The notes: generated by a model from the sequence alone, not told the origin. Counted from the stretch's first letter, positions 1 to 10,339 are shown. The stretch: DNA of 38,132 bases from Thermoprotei archaeon (GCA_011043415.1 DQXH01000059.1:1-38132); one strand, 5' to 3'. Made by a program: numbers and translations.

Positions 1-108
1 GAGTCCATAGCCTCCCCTAGAACCAGATTTCCTATGCTGACCTACTCTACCCCATCCATATGTTCTACTTCCTCTCTGCCATCTAGTCTTCCTATATCTA
101 TGAGGCAT
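1..108 (-). CDS. rpl15: 50S ribosomal protein uL15, N-terminal part only (gene runs off the window)
   Basis: Reverse translation from ATG at 108 gives [36 protein letters not shown], the typical archaeal uL15 N-terminus; next in the conserved spc order after uL30. Confidence 0.88.
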   Translation of the reverse strand, partial: MPHRYRKTRWQRGSRTYGWGRVGQHRKSGSRGGYGL

Positions 109-154
109 GAAAAAACACCTTATTCAATTATAATTAAATCGATTTAACATATTT

Positions 155-619
155 TTAAAGCATTTTAAGTATTAACTTTCCAATATCCTCTCTATAACCT
201 AATTCTCCACCAGCGGTTATATGTTTCTTTATCGATCTTCTAAAACCCCCTCGTGGAGGATGCAGTCTAAACACAGGCTTCAAACCCTTGATATCCTTCA
301 GCTTCATAGACCCCTCAGCAATCTTCTTTGCCACAGTATCCAAATCCAATCCAGTCACTTTCTTAATATACTCCTCTGATACAGGCTTATTCCCTATCAG
401 CCTACCCCTCTTTAAGATAAGCTCCTTTACGATCTCAGGGGTTGCAGGGCCATATGTTATATAATCCTTCACCTTAAATATCATACCTCTATATACTTCA
501 GTATCAGGAACTATAGTTGCGTGGAACTTACGTACTAAGTGTAGCCTCTTAAGCGTTTCCTTAATATCATATCTTACATCAGGTATTCCCCTAATTCTAA
601 CTAGGATGAAGCCGGGCAT
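155..619 (-). CDS. rpl30: 50S ribosomal protein uL30
   Basis: ORF with L30 fold sequence (FILVRIRGIPDVRYDIKETLKRLHLVRKFHATIV); spc operon position. Confidence 0.95.
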   Translation of the reverse strand: MPGFILVRIRGIPDVRYDIKETLKRLHLVRKFHATIVPDTEVYRGMIFKVKDYITYGPATPEIVKELILKRGRLIGNKPVSEEYIKKVTGLDLDTVAKKIAEGSMKLKDIKGLKPVFRLHPPRGGFRRSIKKHITAGGELGYREDIGKLILKML

Positions 620-621
620 AT

Positions 622-1266
622 TTATTCTAACCTCTCATCAGGTAATACAATCTTATATGTATTTCTCAATGCATCGTATGTAGCCATAGCGAATGAAAGC
701 GGTGTTCTAGTTTCTCCAAATGCAATCACCCATACATCCTGGATACCAGCTAACTGAATAACCTTCTTTGCAGTATCACCGGCAACTATACCTAAACCCC
801 TTGGAGCAGGCTTAAGAAATACTTTAACACTCCCCCACTTACCTTCTGAAGCCGTAGCGATAGAGTGTGAAGCCCCACATCCACACTCCCAACTACCACA
901 TCCTCTCTTGACGGGAGCTATATTTAGTAAAGCTTTATTTAAAGCCTTTTGAATAGCCTGAGGAACTTGCCTATCCTTATCTATACCTACTCCGACTAAT
1001 CCAGCCCTATTGCCTACCACTACCGCAGCCCTAAACTTAGATCTCTCACCTGAGTCGGTCTGCTTCTGAACCAATCTAATCTCAATAACTTCATACTCTA
1101 GATCAGGCACTAGAAACTTAACTATCTCAGGCTCCTTAATTACATATCCATACTGAAAGATTTCGTATATAGATGTTATCCTACCTTCCTTAACTAATTT
1201 ACCTAGCTTCGTCTTAGGCTCCCAATCCTCTGGTGGAGGCTCTACTTTACTAACCATCTGTATCAC
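622..1266 (-). CDS. rps5: 30S ribosomal protein uS5
   Basis: VVGNRAGLVGVGIDKDRQVPQAIQKALNKA and GCGSWECGCG motifs typical of archaeal S5. Confidence 0.96.
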   Translation of the reverse strand: MIQMVSKVEPPPEDWEPKTKLGKLVKEGRITSIYEIFQYGYVIKEPEIVKFLVPDLEYEVIEIRLVQKQTDSGERSKFRAAVVVGNRAGLVGVGIDKDRQVPQAIQKALNKALLNIAPVKRGCGSWECGCGASHSIATASEGKWGSVKVFLKPAPRGLGIVAGDTAKKVIQLAGIQDVWVIAFGETRTPLSFAMATYDALRNTYKIVLPDERLE

Positions 1267-1858
1267 CCAAATCAGAGATTATCTTATTCTTCACATCCTC
1301 AAACATTTCAGGTATTTTCATAGGGTCTATACCCATTTCTAAGTATATGGAGAATCTCCTTTTAAATAAATCTGGATCTCTCTCCTTCAGAAGCTTAGCA
1401 TATTCAGCTATATGAAGACCTTTAATCCTGTCTTCATCCACTAAAACCTCTTCACCCATCGGAATATCTAATCCAGCGTCACGCGCCCCCATGACGGCGG
1501 CATATGGAATAGAAGCGTTTTTACTCCATGCAACACCTAAATTTAAAATAGCTTCTTTAACACCTTTTTTCAATGCATATTTCCCAGCTATATAACCTGT
1601 TAGATATGCGGCTGGAGTATTTTTAAGGCCATACCACCCGTATTTATCCTTTAAGATCTTTGATGATACAGATACTATAGTCTTATCTCCACCTATATCA
1701 GGCTTCATAATAGAGACATATATATACTTTAGACTACGTCTAACTACGAAAAGCGGCTTATCACTCTTTAAAAGCTTATATCTTAGTCTATAGTTTGTCC
1801 TAGCCTCCCTCCGCCTCCTAAATGGGACTTGATACGTAGGTCCTTTAGCCCTACCCAT
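1250..1858 (-). CDS. rpl18: 50S ribosomal protein uL18 (ORF track start at 1933 is too long; likely start is MGRAKGPTYQVPFRRRREARTNYRLRYKLL)
   Basis: Archaeal L18 N-terminus; the start at 1858 avoids overlap with eL19. Confidence 0.93.
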   Translation of the reverse strand: MGRAKGPTYQVPFRRRREARTNYRLRYKLLKSDKPLFVVRRSLKYIYVSIMKPDIGGDKTIVSVSSKILKDKYGWYGLKNTPAAYLTGYIAGKYALKKGVKEAILNLGVAWSKNASIPYAAVMGARDAGLDIPMGEEVLVDEDRIKGLHIAEYAKLLKERDPDLFKRRFSIYLEMGIDPMKIPEMFEDVKNKIISDLGDTDG

Positions 1859-1859
1859 G

Positions 1860-2282
1860 TTAATCACTCCAGACATGTGTCTTAATATATTCAAGTAGAT
1901 GAGCCTTACTTCTAAACATCCCTCCCTTGACAAGCCTATATAGATGTCTATAATCCTTCCGACTCAGTTTCCCCTTATCCCTCAAGCTTCTTAACAGTCT
2001 TCTCTGAGACCTAACCCTCATAATCCATAGACGTTTACGAGATATTATAGCAGTCTTCTTACCCTTCCTACTCCCAGGTCCTCTCTTCCTCTTCCTAACC
2101 CTATGCACCTGACCTTTAACCGGTAGTACCTTAATTATACCTCTCCGATATAATATTTTAATATCTTCACGTGTATCTATATCCATAACCTCATCTAAAT
2201 GATCTGGATCTATCCATATTCTATCTACTCCAACCCCTAATACCCTAGCCGCAATCCTACGTTTATTAGCTATATTCACCAT
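1860..2282 (-). CDS. rpl19e: 50S ribosomal protein eL19
   Basis: NKRRIAARVLGVGVDRIWIDP and RKRKRGPGSRKGKKTA motifs. Confidence 0.95.
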   Translation of the reverse strand: MVNIANKRRIAARVLGVGVDRIWIDPDHLDEVMDIDTREDIKILYRRGIIKVLPVKGQVHRVRKRKRGPGSRKGKKTAIISRKRLWIMRVRSQRRLLRSLRDKGKLSRKDYRHLYRLVKGGMFRSKAHLLEYIKTHVWSD

Positions 2283-2284
2283 TT

Positions 2285-2689
2285 CTATAACCTCCTATTC
2301 AATACTTTAATACCCAATTTATCAGCCATTTTTATAATCTCAATCCGCTTCCTCCTACCTACAGTAGATGCTATTCTAATCGCATACCTCTTAGGATCTA
2401 TATCCTCCAACTCCTTTACATTATGTACCAATACCTCTATAAATCCCGATGGGTGCCTACCCCTAACGATCTTAGGCACTCTATAACCTATATTTGGTAT
2501 AGGAGGTCTCCCCTTCTTCTTCAGCCTCATCTTACTATCTATACCTCGAGGCCTCCTCCAGCTTTCCTTAACCCTTACATATCTCCAACTCTCCTGCCTT
2601 ATGAAATCGGGTTCCCTCTTCTTCATAACCTTCCTTAATTCCAGCATCTTAGTCTCTAACTCACTTAACTCAGGCTTTCTCCTGCTCAT
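2285..2689 (-). CDS. rpl32e: 50S ribosomal protein eL32
   Basis: [32 protein letters not shown] motif. Confidence 0.95.
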   Translation of the reverse strand: MSRRKPELSELETKMLELRKVMKKREPDFIRQESWRYVRVKESWRRPRGIDSKMRLKKKGRPPIPNIGYRVPKIVRGRHPSGFIEVLVHNVKELEDIDPKRYAIRIASTVGRRKRIEIIKMADKLGIKVLNRRL

Positions 2690-3248
2690 TTATCCCAACC
2701 CCCTTGTAATATAGGTAGATCCCATCTAAAAATACTCTAGGATCCTTATTCTTGACCTTAGTCGCGAGATATATATTCGCTGCAGTCTGCCCAACTAGAT
2801 CCTTATCTATACCAGTTATAATCAGATCTATATCAGTACCTTTCTTAATAACCCTTACATTCACTCCAGGTAAGATCTTCGCCCTCCTAACTCCCCGCTC
2901 ACCAGCGAAATTAGATATTATTACATAATCATTTTCAACCCTTATATTCATCGGGAAATGAACATAGTATGCCTTCATTTTATATACGAATCCCTTTGTA
3001 ACACCTGTAAAAACATTCCGAATTCTACCTGCAATAGTATTTATTAGTGCATAACCCTTCTTACCCTTCCAATAAATTTCATATTTAATCCTATTATCCT
3101 CTAACTTAAATTTCACAGGCACGCCTCCAAAGTCCTTTATGACTGTGCCAAGAGGGCCGGATACTTTAATAGTCTTCTCATTTAGCAACTCTACATTTAC
3201 TCCCTCCGGGATCTCAACCTCACCATAATGAATCCTTTTAGCAGTCAT
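2670..3248 (-). CDS. rpl6: 50S ribosomal protein uL6
   Basis: L6 family sequence and operon position. Confidence 0.94.
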   Translation of the reverse strand: MTAKRIHYGEVEIPEGVNVELLNEKTIKVSGPLGTVIKDFGGVPVKFKLEDNRIKYEIYWKGKKGYALINTIAGRIRNVFTGVTKGFVYKMKAYYVHFPMNIRVENDYVIISNFAGERGVRRAKILPGVNVRVIKKGTDIDLIITGIDKDLVGQTAANIYLATKVKNKDPRVFLDGIYLYYKGVGINEQEKA

Positions 3249-3257
3249 ATAACCACC

Positions 3258-3650
3258 TTAATATACGTACGCTACTAAAACACCCCCCAACCCTTCATTT
3301 AAACACTCTTGATGTGTTTTAACGCCTTTAGGAGTTGAGATAATTAAGATTCCAATATCTCTAGATGGTAGGAAATGTTTTGCATATTCAAGGATCTCAG
3401 TTTTCTTAACGGGAAAGCGGGGTTTAATAGCTCTACATTTATTTATCTTACCTGATAATTCGATTCTAATCTTATTCCCCCTACCATCTTCAATCAGCTG
3501 AAAATCTTTAATATATCCCTCTCTCTTCATAATCTTAAGTATCTCAAGTGCAAACTTTGATGCAGGATGTATAATTACCTCTTTCTTCCTCACAGCTTCC
3601 GCATTACTTATCGCCGACATTATATTACTAATTATATCTATCTGAACCAT
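3258..3650 (-). CDS. rps8: 30S ribosomal protein uS8
   Basis: SNIMSAISNAEAVRKKEVIIHPASK ... GGVLVAYVY. Confidence 0.95.
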   Translation of the reverse strand: MVQIDIISNIMSAISNAEAVRKKEVIIHPASKFALEILKIMKREGYIKDFQLIEDGRGNKIRIELSGKINKCRAIKPRFPVKKTEILEYAKHFLPSRDIGILIISTPKGVKTHQECLNEGLGGVLVAYVY

Positions 3651-3662
3651 ATCACCCCACCT

Positions 3663-3824
3663 TTACATGTACTTCTTGAAGCCTAATTCCTCGGCGATCT
3701 CCCTGAAGCATCTTCTACATAGCATTAATCCATGTGCCTGTATAACTGCAACATGAGTCCCACATCTCATGCATCTTCTACTACCCTTACCATATTTTCT
3801 CTCCTTAGGCTTCTGCTTAGCCAT
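3663..3824 (-). CDS. rps14: 30S ribosomal protein uS14, zinc type (not in the supplied ORF track)
   Basis: My translation: [53 protein letters not shown]; two CxxC motifs; conserved S8-S14-L5 position. Confidence 0.95.
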   Translation of the reverse strand: MAKQKPKERKYGKGSRRCMRCGTHVAVIQAHGLMLCRRCFREIAEELGFKKYM

Positions 3825-3825
3825 G

Positions 3826-4356
3826 TTAAACCACCTCTACACCCAACTCCTTCTTTACAAATTCAATAGCCTCATCCTTTTTAACTATAGCATTCTTACC
3901 TGTCTTCGACCTTCTAAACCTTCTATTCTCTACGCGTAAACCAGGCTTAGCGAGATGTACTATAACATCCATCCCAAATACACCTATATTAGGATCATAC
4001 TTCGTATCGGGTATCATTAAATGCTCTTTAATCCCGAATGCAAAGTTTCCATACTCGTCGAATGAAGAGCTCTTAATCTTCCTATCGACGGCCTCTAAAG
4101 CCTTCTCTAGGAATGCCCTGGCTTTATCGCCTCTCAACGTAACCATCACCGAAATCGGCTGCTTCCTACTTATTCCGAATGCTTTAATCGTTTTCTTAGC
4201 CTTCCTAAATATAGGCTTCTGTCCTGTGAGAGTTTCTAGAAGCTTTGCAGCCCTTTGAAGCCTATCCCAGTCGCTCCCAACACATATATGCACAACAACC
4301 TTCTCTATCTTCACTCTCTCCATAGGATTCTTTTTAATCGTCTCTTCAGCACTCAT
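3826..4356 (-). CDS. rpl5: 50S ribosomal protein uL5
   Basis: [37 protein letters not shown]. Confidence 0.96.
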   Translation of the reverse strand: MSAEETIKKNPMERVKIEKVVVHICVGSDWDRLQRAAKLLETLTGQKPIFRKAKKTIKAFGISRKQPISVMVTLRGDKARAFLEKALEAVDRKIKSSSFDEYGNFAFGIKEHLMIPDTKYDPNIGVFGMDVIVHLAKPGLRVENRRFRRSKTGKNAIVKKDEAIEFVKKELGVEVV

Positions 4357-4366
4357 ATACTACCAC

Positions 4367-5107
4367 CTAGTACCAAGGAATTTTTATTATCGGTTTATCA
4401 GAGCCTATTGGGAATATATATTCGAAGACAGTCTCATACTCCTCGCTATCACCTACTAATCTAACGATTCTAGGCTTCAAGGGATGAGGCTTTAAAATAT
4501 CTTTAATTTTACCTAGCCTACCTATTTTACTACCTCCTGTAATTAATGCCATATTCCCAGGTTCAAGTCTTATATAGCCATCTAACTTATTTTCATTATA
4601 ATTATATATTAGAGTATCACCAGGCTTCAAGGTATAGTATTCAGACTCTTTATCAAATAAGAAATTCCTTCCATCATGCGTAGTTAATTGGATTCGAGAC
4701 CATTTAACCATAGTCTTATTCTTAATCTGTAATGGCTTAATTAACACATCATCCGCATCAGATATTTCATATGGATATATTAGATTAATTTTATGCGGTA
4801 GGATTCTATAGAATTTATTTTCCGGGACTAATTCTATAACATCCATTAAACCTATTGGAAAATGATAATCTAGAATTTTTTTACCATCAACCTTAATGTA
4901 TCCCTTACGAAGAATATATTTGACCTCTCTCAAGTTATTTGCGATTCCCAATATATCCCTTATCAATATACCTAATGGTATTGCACGATCCGCTGGATGA
5001 GGCCCTGGATTAATTCTAATAGTCCATTTCCCCAATTTCCTTGGAAGCTTATATGTTATAGGCGCTGCCAACCTTTTTAAATGTCTAGACCCCCCTTTCT
5101 TCGTCAT
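4367..5107 (-). CDS. rps4e: 30S ribosomal protein eS4
   Basis: RHLKRLAAPITYKLPRKLGKWTIRINPGPHPADRAIPLGILIRDILG; S4 and KOW domains. Confidence 0.96.
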   Translation of the reverse strand: MTKKGGSRHLKRLAAPITYKLPRKLGKWTIRINPGPHPADRAIPLGILIRDILGIANNLREVKYILRKGYIKVDGKKILDYHFPIGLMDVIELVPENKFYRILPHKINLIYPYEISDADDVLIKPLQIKNKTMVKWSRIQLTTHDGRNFLFDKESEYYTLKPGDTLIYNYNENKLDGYIRLEPGNMALITGGSKIGRLGKIKDILKPHPLKPRIVRLVGDSEEYETVFEYIFPIGSDKPIIKIPWY

Positions 5108-5493
5108 TACTCACCACCTACTTTAGATACACTTTCAAGCTTCTTCTTCCTATATTCATCAGATAGGTCCAACTCTATAATCATTAGATTTGAATAATGT
5201 ATAGGTATATATACTTTTTCACCCCTACTATTTTCCCTAGTCACCCCCTCTATAAAGACACGATATTTCTTTCGGTCAACCTTGGTGACTTTACCCTCTA
5301 CACCCTTATGATCCCCCCTCATAATCCTGACTTTATCACCTACTCTAATCGGGAAACTTCTTATACCATACTTTTCTCTAAGCTCCTTAGATAAGTGGAC
5401 AGACATAATCTTACCTCTTTTATGTAGAGGCGCGTTGAAGAAGCTTTTTCTCTGTTTAGACGGTTTTTTACTTAACCCACTCATATTAGACAC
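5107..5493 (-). CDS. rpl24: 50S ribosomal protein uL24
   Basis: KOW motif [19 protein letters not shown]. Confidence 0.95.
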   Translation of the reverse strand: MSNMSGLSKKPSKQRKSFFNAPLHKRGKIMSVHLSKELREKYGIRSFPIRVGDKVRIMRGDHKGVEGKVTKVDRKKYRVFIEGVTRENSRGEKVYIPIHYSNLMIIELDLSDEYRKKKLESVSKVGGE

Positions 5494-5925
5494 CTATATA
5501 ATTAAAGTAGCCATACTGGCTATACGAGACCATATATCAGCAGCTTCTTTAGCGACAGGGCCCTTAATTTCGGTCCCAATCGGATTTCCTTCTGGAGTAA
5601 TTAAGACTGCGGCATTATCCTCGAACATCACCCTAGTTCCATCGGGACGCCTTATCGGAAACTTCTGCCTAACTAATACAGCATCTAATACCTGCTTCCT
5701 AAGTTTATATGGTCCTACATAGACAGTTACTTTGATATGATCACCTACACATGCTGCAGGCCTTCTCTTCAACCTACCTTTATAACCCACTACCTGAATC
5801 ACCTTAAGCTTTTTTGCACCACTATTATCTGCACAATTAATTATACTACCTACTGGAATTGCACGTGTGATTTTAGGTCGTCTAAGTAAGACGCCTCCAA
5901 TACTTACTCTACCCACTAGATTCAC
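5494..5925 (-). CDS. rpl14: 50S ribosomal protein uL14
   Basis: GSIINCADNSGAKKLKVIQVVGYKGRLKRRPAACVGD. Confidence 0.97.
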   Translation of the reverse strand: MNLVGRVSIGGVLLRRPKITRAIPVGSIINCADNSGAKKLKVIQVVGYKGRLKRRPAACVGDHIKVTVYVGPYKLRKQVLDAVLVRQKFPIRRPDGTRVMFEDNAAVLITPEGNPIGTEIKGPVAKEAADIWSRIASMATLII

Positions 5926-6259
5926 CTCCCTTCGTCTTATTATATACTACGACGAAGGAAATTGTTTTACTTAATGGTCTACATTCAGCTGCCACAACCT
6001 CATCTCCTTCATCCACATTCATACAAGGCGGGATGTATACACTGATTTTAGACCGCCTTCTCGCATAACGCCTATATTTCTTATCATAATGTAGATACTC
6101 CCTTAATAACACCCCGGCCTTCTGCATCTTAACACTTACGATTCTACCTTCTATCAATATCCCCCTCACCTTTAAATGTCCGTGATACGGACATTTAGGG
6201 TCGTCACATGTCTTCTTCGGTGGGGGGAAACCTAGTCCAGGGTCTCTAACCTTAGTCAT
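5909..6259 (-). CDS. rps17: 30S ribosomal protein uS17
   Basis: CPYHGHLKVRGILIEGRIVSVKMQKAGVLLREYLHYDKKYRRYARRRSKI. Confidence 0.96.
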   Translation of the reverse strand: MTKVRDPGLGFPPPKKTCDDPKCPYHGHLKVRGILIEGRIVSVKMQKAGVLLREYLHYDKKYRRYARRRSKISVYIPPCMNVDEGDEVVAAECRPLSKTISFVVVYNKTKGGESSG

Positions 6260-6510
6260 ATTTTCTCCAACCTCCTAACATAGTCTCCTAATAAATCATC
6301 TCCCGATACCTTAAGAATCTTATTACCTATCTTAATTTCAAATAAACATCCCTTCTTCCCTATCCTATATATGGCACCTTTATCATCCATAATTACAAGA
6401 GTATTTTTTGTATCGTCTATAATGACACCTTCTATCCCAATCTGTGATTTATTAGGAGACCATATTATCTTCATCCTACTTCCTATTGTAGATACAAATG
6501 TTTTAATCAT
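6256..6510 (-). CDS. rnp1: RNase P protein component 1 (Rnp1/Pop4-like)
   Basis: Small protein between uL29 and uS17; GIEGVIIDDTKNTLVIMDDKGAIYRIGKKGCLFEI is typical of the archaeal p29 family. Confidence 0.88.
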   Translation of the reverse strand: MIKTFVSTIGSRMKIIWSPNKSQIGIEGVIIDDTKNTLVIMDDKGAIYRIGKKGCLFEIKIGNKILKVSGDDLLGDYVRRLEKI

Positions 6511-6716
6511 ATCTTAATTCCCCTCTCCCTCAATATTGTTAATATCCTTGCACGGGTTTTCCTCAGATGCTTTACCCTACCCGGCTTCTCAACTGCTCCA
6601 CCGGATTCAATCACTCTTCTTATCTTAAATAACTCCTCATTCAACTCATTTAATATTTTAATTAATTCTTCATTAGACTTCTCTCTTAATTCATCTAGAC
6701 TCTTCACTTGACTCAC
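6507..6716 (-). CDS. rpl29: 50S ribosomal protein uL29
   Basis: LNELNEELFKIRRVIESGGAVEKPGRVKHLRKTRARILTIL. Confidence 0.95.
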   Translation of the reverse strand: MSQVKSLDELREKSNEELIKILNELNEELFKIRRVIESGGAVEKPGRVKHLRKTRARILTILRERGIKI

Positions 6717-7350
6717 CTCCCTCCGATTCCTTAACCATAGATCGGGACATGAGATACTCGTCTAAGCTCATCTTCATTATAGATACTTTAACTCCAATTA
6801 TACCATGTTTTGTTAATACAGGCCTCTTCGCAGATTCAACTAATTTTTTAGCTATATCCCCGCTCTTCAACACTGTTCCAGCAGTGAATTTCTCGAACGC
6901 CGATCTTACTGTTCTAAGCTTTCCACTTATCACGATCTCGACGCCAGCAGCGCCGGCATTCATAATTACATTTAAAGCCCAGAAGCCGACTCTCCTATAC
7001 CTTATTCCCCTTAGAAGCTGTCTCTCAATCTGCCAAGCCATTATCCTTGGATTCAACTCCGGCTCCTCGACTTCATACACCGATATATTTACGTCTTTGT
7101 AGTTGAATACCTCTTCAATCTTCTTAGCCAATTCCTTAATTTTAGCTCCTCTCCGACCTATAACCAATCCAGGTCTCAATGCATATATAATTATTCTAGT
7201 TCCAAGGGCTTCTCTAGGGGTGGATACTACTCTAACGCCAGCGTAACCTGCATTCGAAAGCTCTTCATCAAGCCACTCGTCTAGCAATATCTTCTTCCTC
7301 TCACGCTCTATAAACAATTTTATCTTAGACCTCTCCCTATCTAACGACAT
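6691..7350 (-). CDS. rps3: 30S ribosomal protein uS3
   Basis: KH domain GLVIGRRGAKIKELAKKIEE; archaeal S3 sequence. Confidence 0.96.
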   Translation of the reverse strand: MSLDRERSKIKLFIERERKKILLDEWLDEELSNAGYAGVRVVSTPREALGTRIIIYALRPGLVIGRRGAKIKELAKKIEEVFNYKDVNISVYEVEEPELNPRIMAWQIERQLLRGIRYRRVGFWALNVIMNAGAAGVEIVISGKLRTVRSAFEKFTAGTVLKSGDIAKKLVESAKRPVLTKHGIIGVKVSIMKMSLDEYLMSRSMVKESEGGESSEESR

Positions 7351-7352
7351 GG

Positions 7353-7820
7353 TTACACCTCCTTAGCCACCATTTCTACATGTATTAAGGTATCGAAATA
7401 GGGAGACGATCTTCCGAAAGCCCTAGGAATATATTTCTTAATCTTCCTTCCACGGTGTGCAACACAGTGAATAATCTTTAATCTAGATGTATCTAAACCC
7501 TTATCCTCAGCATTATTTACCAGATTATCAACTAGCTTAAGGAAGAATGAAGCTGCCTTCACAGGATATCTACCAGCATACCATTTATTCAAGCCTCTTC
7601 TATGAGGGACCTTCTTTTTATATCTCTTGAATGGTACAGGCCTCTTTAGACTTATTACTTCCTCCAAGTACCTACGGGCATCATCAACAAACATCCCTTT
7701 AATCTCTCTCGCTATTTCAACAGCATGTTTCGGCGATATAGAGACCTCTCTTAAACTAGCCTTAACATACTTCTCTTCCTCTTCTTCCGGTATCTGTATA
7801 CTATATCTCCATGTCGGCAT
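7353..7820 (-). CDS. rpl22: 50S ribosomal protein uL22
   Basis: EVSISPKHAVEIAREIKGM and HRRGLNKWYAGRYPVKAA motifs. Confidence 0.96.
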   Translation of the reverse strand: MPTWRYSIQIPEEEEEKYVKASLREVSISPKHAVEIAREIKGMFVDDARRYLEEVISLKRPVPFKRYKKKVPHRRGLNKWYAGRYPVKAASFFLKLVDNLVNNAEDKGLDTSRLKIIHCVAHRGRKIKKYIPRAFGRSSPYFDTLIHVEMVAKEV

Positions 7821-7918
7821 TTATTATACACCCTAAAGCCTATCAATTAAGAATTATGTCTAAAATATTAATCTTTATTGAAGTAAACCTAGAATTTAAA
7901 TAAGTATATATGTAAAAA

Positions 7919-8500
7919 CTATCCTTCAGACTCGGGTATATCCTCTTTAATAACCTCCTCTTTAAAATAACTATTCATAATCTTCTTCATCTCAGACAAC
8001 GCCCACTTTATTGCAGCGATCAACCTGCTATTATCATAAGGCATTAGAGTTTTACCACATAGGGGACATTTAAACATATTATCGGCAGCTTCACTAAATG
8101 TATATCTATCATGCCCCTCGGTTAAACACCAATAAAATATGTTTGACGTCTCATATTCAAGCTTCTTTTCAAGCCTATCAATAATTTTTCTATATAAGCC
8201 TAATAGAATACCATCCACCTGATCTAATGGAAGGACCCAGTAAAATGTTATCCAACCAGTTTCACTTGTCACTCTCTTAGAGGTGATTAAACCTTCACCA
8301 GCTAATACCCATATAACCCTTCTAACCTCACTCTCATCTACACCTAGTATCTCAGAGATTTCATTATCTGTTATCTCACCCTTATCAGCTATCACCTCTA
8401 TTATACGCCTAGCAATCTCCCCCTTATATGATTCGGCGAGTGTAGCTAGTATATGGACTGCAGACTTATATAAATCATCTGAAGAAGGCTTATCATCCAT
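7919..8500 (-). CDS. tfe: Transcription initiation factor E alpha homologue (TFE)
   Basis: N-terminal winged helix (GEITDNEISEILGVDESEVRRVIWVLAGEGLI) plus C-terminal Zn-ribbon-like region with CPLCG. Confidence 0.88.
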   Translation of the reverse strand: MDDKPSSDDLYKSAVHILATLAESYKGEIARRIIEVIADKGEITDNEISEILGVDESEVRRVIWVLAGEGLITSKRVTSETGWITFYWVLPLDQVDGILLGLYRKIIDRLEKKLEYETSNIFYWCLTEGHDRYTFSEAADNMFKCPLCGKTLMPYDNSRLIAAIKWALSEMKKIMNSYFKEEVIKEDIPESEG

Positions 8501-8541
8501 ATTCTAAATCACCATAATGTTATAAAATAATATTATTATCA

Positions 8542-9081
8542 TTACAAACCATTAACTTTTTTCTTTACGATCTTACCTCTCTCAGATGGTATAATATAAT
8601 ATTCTCCTCCAACAAATTTCTTCCTAAGTTCACGGCCTCTAAAATATCGATCCAGGAAAACGGCTATCGCAGCGACTTCAGAATGAGGCTGATTGCCTAT
8701 AGCTACATTATAGTCAGAAATCTCGAAATATATTTTCTCCACCTTCTCCGAACCTACAATTAATACTAGTTTATCATACTTACGTAACTCGTTAATTATA
8801 TCACTAATATTGACCCCATACATTGTTAAGTGAATTATCTTAAAACCATTCATTTTCATTAAGTTGATCCATTTAACGGGATCCTCAATATACTCTACTT
8901 TAAAATCACCACCCCATCTTCTATTTATATCCTTTATTCTATCTTCTAGAGTTGTATCTATATCACCCGAGTACGCCATACCTTCAGCTCCTAATGCACG
9001 CGCCGTTAGGGCAACATGTGTAGTTAGCCGTTTATCTCTTTCCCTTCTATGACTCAGCCTCAATATCCATATCCTCCGCAT
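8542..9081 (-). CDS. tRNA (cytidine(56)-2'-O)-methyltransferase, aTrm56 SPOUT family
   Basis: ILRLSHRRERDKRLTTHVALTARALGAEGM and VGSEKVEKIYFEISDYNVAIGNQPHSEVAAIAVFLDR. Confidence 0.88.
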   Translation of the reverse strand: MRRIWILRLSHRRERDKRLTTHVALTARALGAEGMAYSGDIDTTLEDRIKDINRRWGGDFKVEYIEDPVKWINLMKMNGFKIIHLTMYGVNISDIINELRKYDKLVLIVGSEKVEKIYFEISDYNVAIGNQPHSEVAAIAVFLDRYFRGRELRKKFVGGEYYIIPSERGKIVKKKVNGL

Positions 9082-10339
9082 GTGGTAAACCCTCTAGAAC
9101 CTCAATTCTATTCTTTTTTATATATTCAATCGCCCTATCATTGAATAAGCCTTCGACGATTATTGAGTCATTCTCAAATGAAAGACTAAACTCCCTATCA
9201 GAATTCCTCTTCAGATAATCAAGTATATTATACCAGTTTGGATTACTATATGATACTCTTACCTTTATATATCTTCCCCTGCCTAATATGTCTTCAATGA
9301 TCTCTAATAATCCATCTAAATTTATTCCTTTTAAAGCAGAGATAAATATGTAGTAGTTACTATAGCTGTTAAATAATGATTCAATAGGCTTCAAATATTC
9401 GATATTATTAATTACATCAATTTTATTACCAACTATCACAACATTCCCATTATAATTTAATTTTCTAAGTATTTCATATGATGCCTCTAGCTTATTCTTA
9501 ATATAATCATATGGTTCAGAGACGTCGACTACCAATAATACCAAGTCAGAATACGTAATCTCCTCAAGAGTAGAGTAAAATGCATTTATCATAAATGGAG
9601 GTAGATCTGTGATAAATCCTATTGTATCAACTAGATAGATGTCCCAGACTCCAATCTTAATTATTGAGAATTTAGTGGATATTGTGGTAAATGGTTCAGG
9701 GCCGGTTCTTCTATTTAACCCAGTTAATGCATTGAATAAAGTTGTTTTCCCCGATGAAGTATATCCTGCGATTGAAATCGTTCTAAATCCTCTTTTACGT
9801 CTATATTCCCTGTGAAGCTCTCTTTTCTTACGTTCCTCCTCCAGCTTAGCCTTTATATTTTGAATCCTTCTTTTAACTTCATTATAATATACGTCGACCT
9901 CATACTCACCTGGACCTAGTACTAGAGCTGGTTGCTCACCTAATTTAGCTAGCTTCACCCTTTCTTTAGCACGCGCTAACTCTATCTGAAGACTAGCTAG
10001 TTTAATCTGGAGATCGGCCTCCTTAGACGGGGAATGCATTTTAAATATCTCGAGAATAATTTCTAGCCTATCCTTAGGCTCTACACCCAGTTCTTTAGCA
10101 ATATTATAGATGTAATTCGGCTTTAGCTGTGTATCAAAAATTACATTTTCCGCTCCAGTAGACTCCATCAGACTCTTTATCTCATTAATTTTATAGTCAC
10201 TTATTCCCCTGCTAGTAAATCGCCTAAGATATACTATACCTACAATTTCATATCCGGCTTCCTTTACAAGCGATTCAAACTCCTTATAACTCTCTCGTTT
10301 ATACACCACTACGATGGCTCTCTTATTCACCCTCCTCAC
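9047..10339 (-). CDS. hflX: GTPase HflX
   Basis: N-terminal HflX domain and G domain GYTSSGKTTLFNALTG ... DTIGFITDLPPFMINAFYSTLEE ... NKID. Confidence 0.93.
   Translation of the reverse strand: MRRVNKRAIVVVYKRESYKEFESLVKEAGYEIVGIVYLRRFTSRGISDYKINEIKSLMESTGAENVIFDTQLKPNYIYNIAKELGVEPKDRLEIILEIFKMHSPSKEADLQIKLASLQIELARAKERVKLAKLGEQPALVLGPGEYEVDVYYNEVKRRIQNIKAKLEEERKKRELHREYRRKRGFRTISIAGYTSSGKTTLFNALTGLNRRTGPEPFTTISTKFSIIKIGVWDIYLVDTIGFITDLPPFMINAFYSTLEEITYSDLVLLVVDVSEPYDYIKNKLEASYEILRKLNYNGNVVIVGNKIDVINNIEYLKPIESLFNSYSNYYIFISALKGINLDGLLEIIEDILGRGRYIKVRVSYSNPNWYNILDYLKRNSDREFSLSFENDSIIVEGLFNDRAIEYIKKNRIEVLEGLPHAEDMDIEAES

Noticed and set aside
1859-1933. N-terminal extension of uL18 in the ORF track
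   Set aside because: It overlaps eL19, has no family resemblance, and the standard L18 start MGRAKGPTY is at 1858.
2423-2638. Antisense ORFs inside ribosomal genes and others (2423, 4255, 5197, 5435, 6749, 7627, 8283, 8864, 11765, 12041, 13301, 14416, 15904, 17002, 26340, 27112, 27341, 27992, 32249, 32508, 33935, 35746)
   Set aside because: All lie opposite clearly conserved genes and encode low-complexity or unfamiliar sequences; no independent support.
7821-7918. Small C/D box RNA in this and other intergenic gaps (10800-10853, 15307-15358, 32665-32780, 36242-36308)
   Set aside because: No RTGATGA plus CTGA pair found in these gaps; they look like AT-rich promoter regions.
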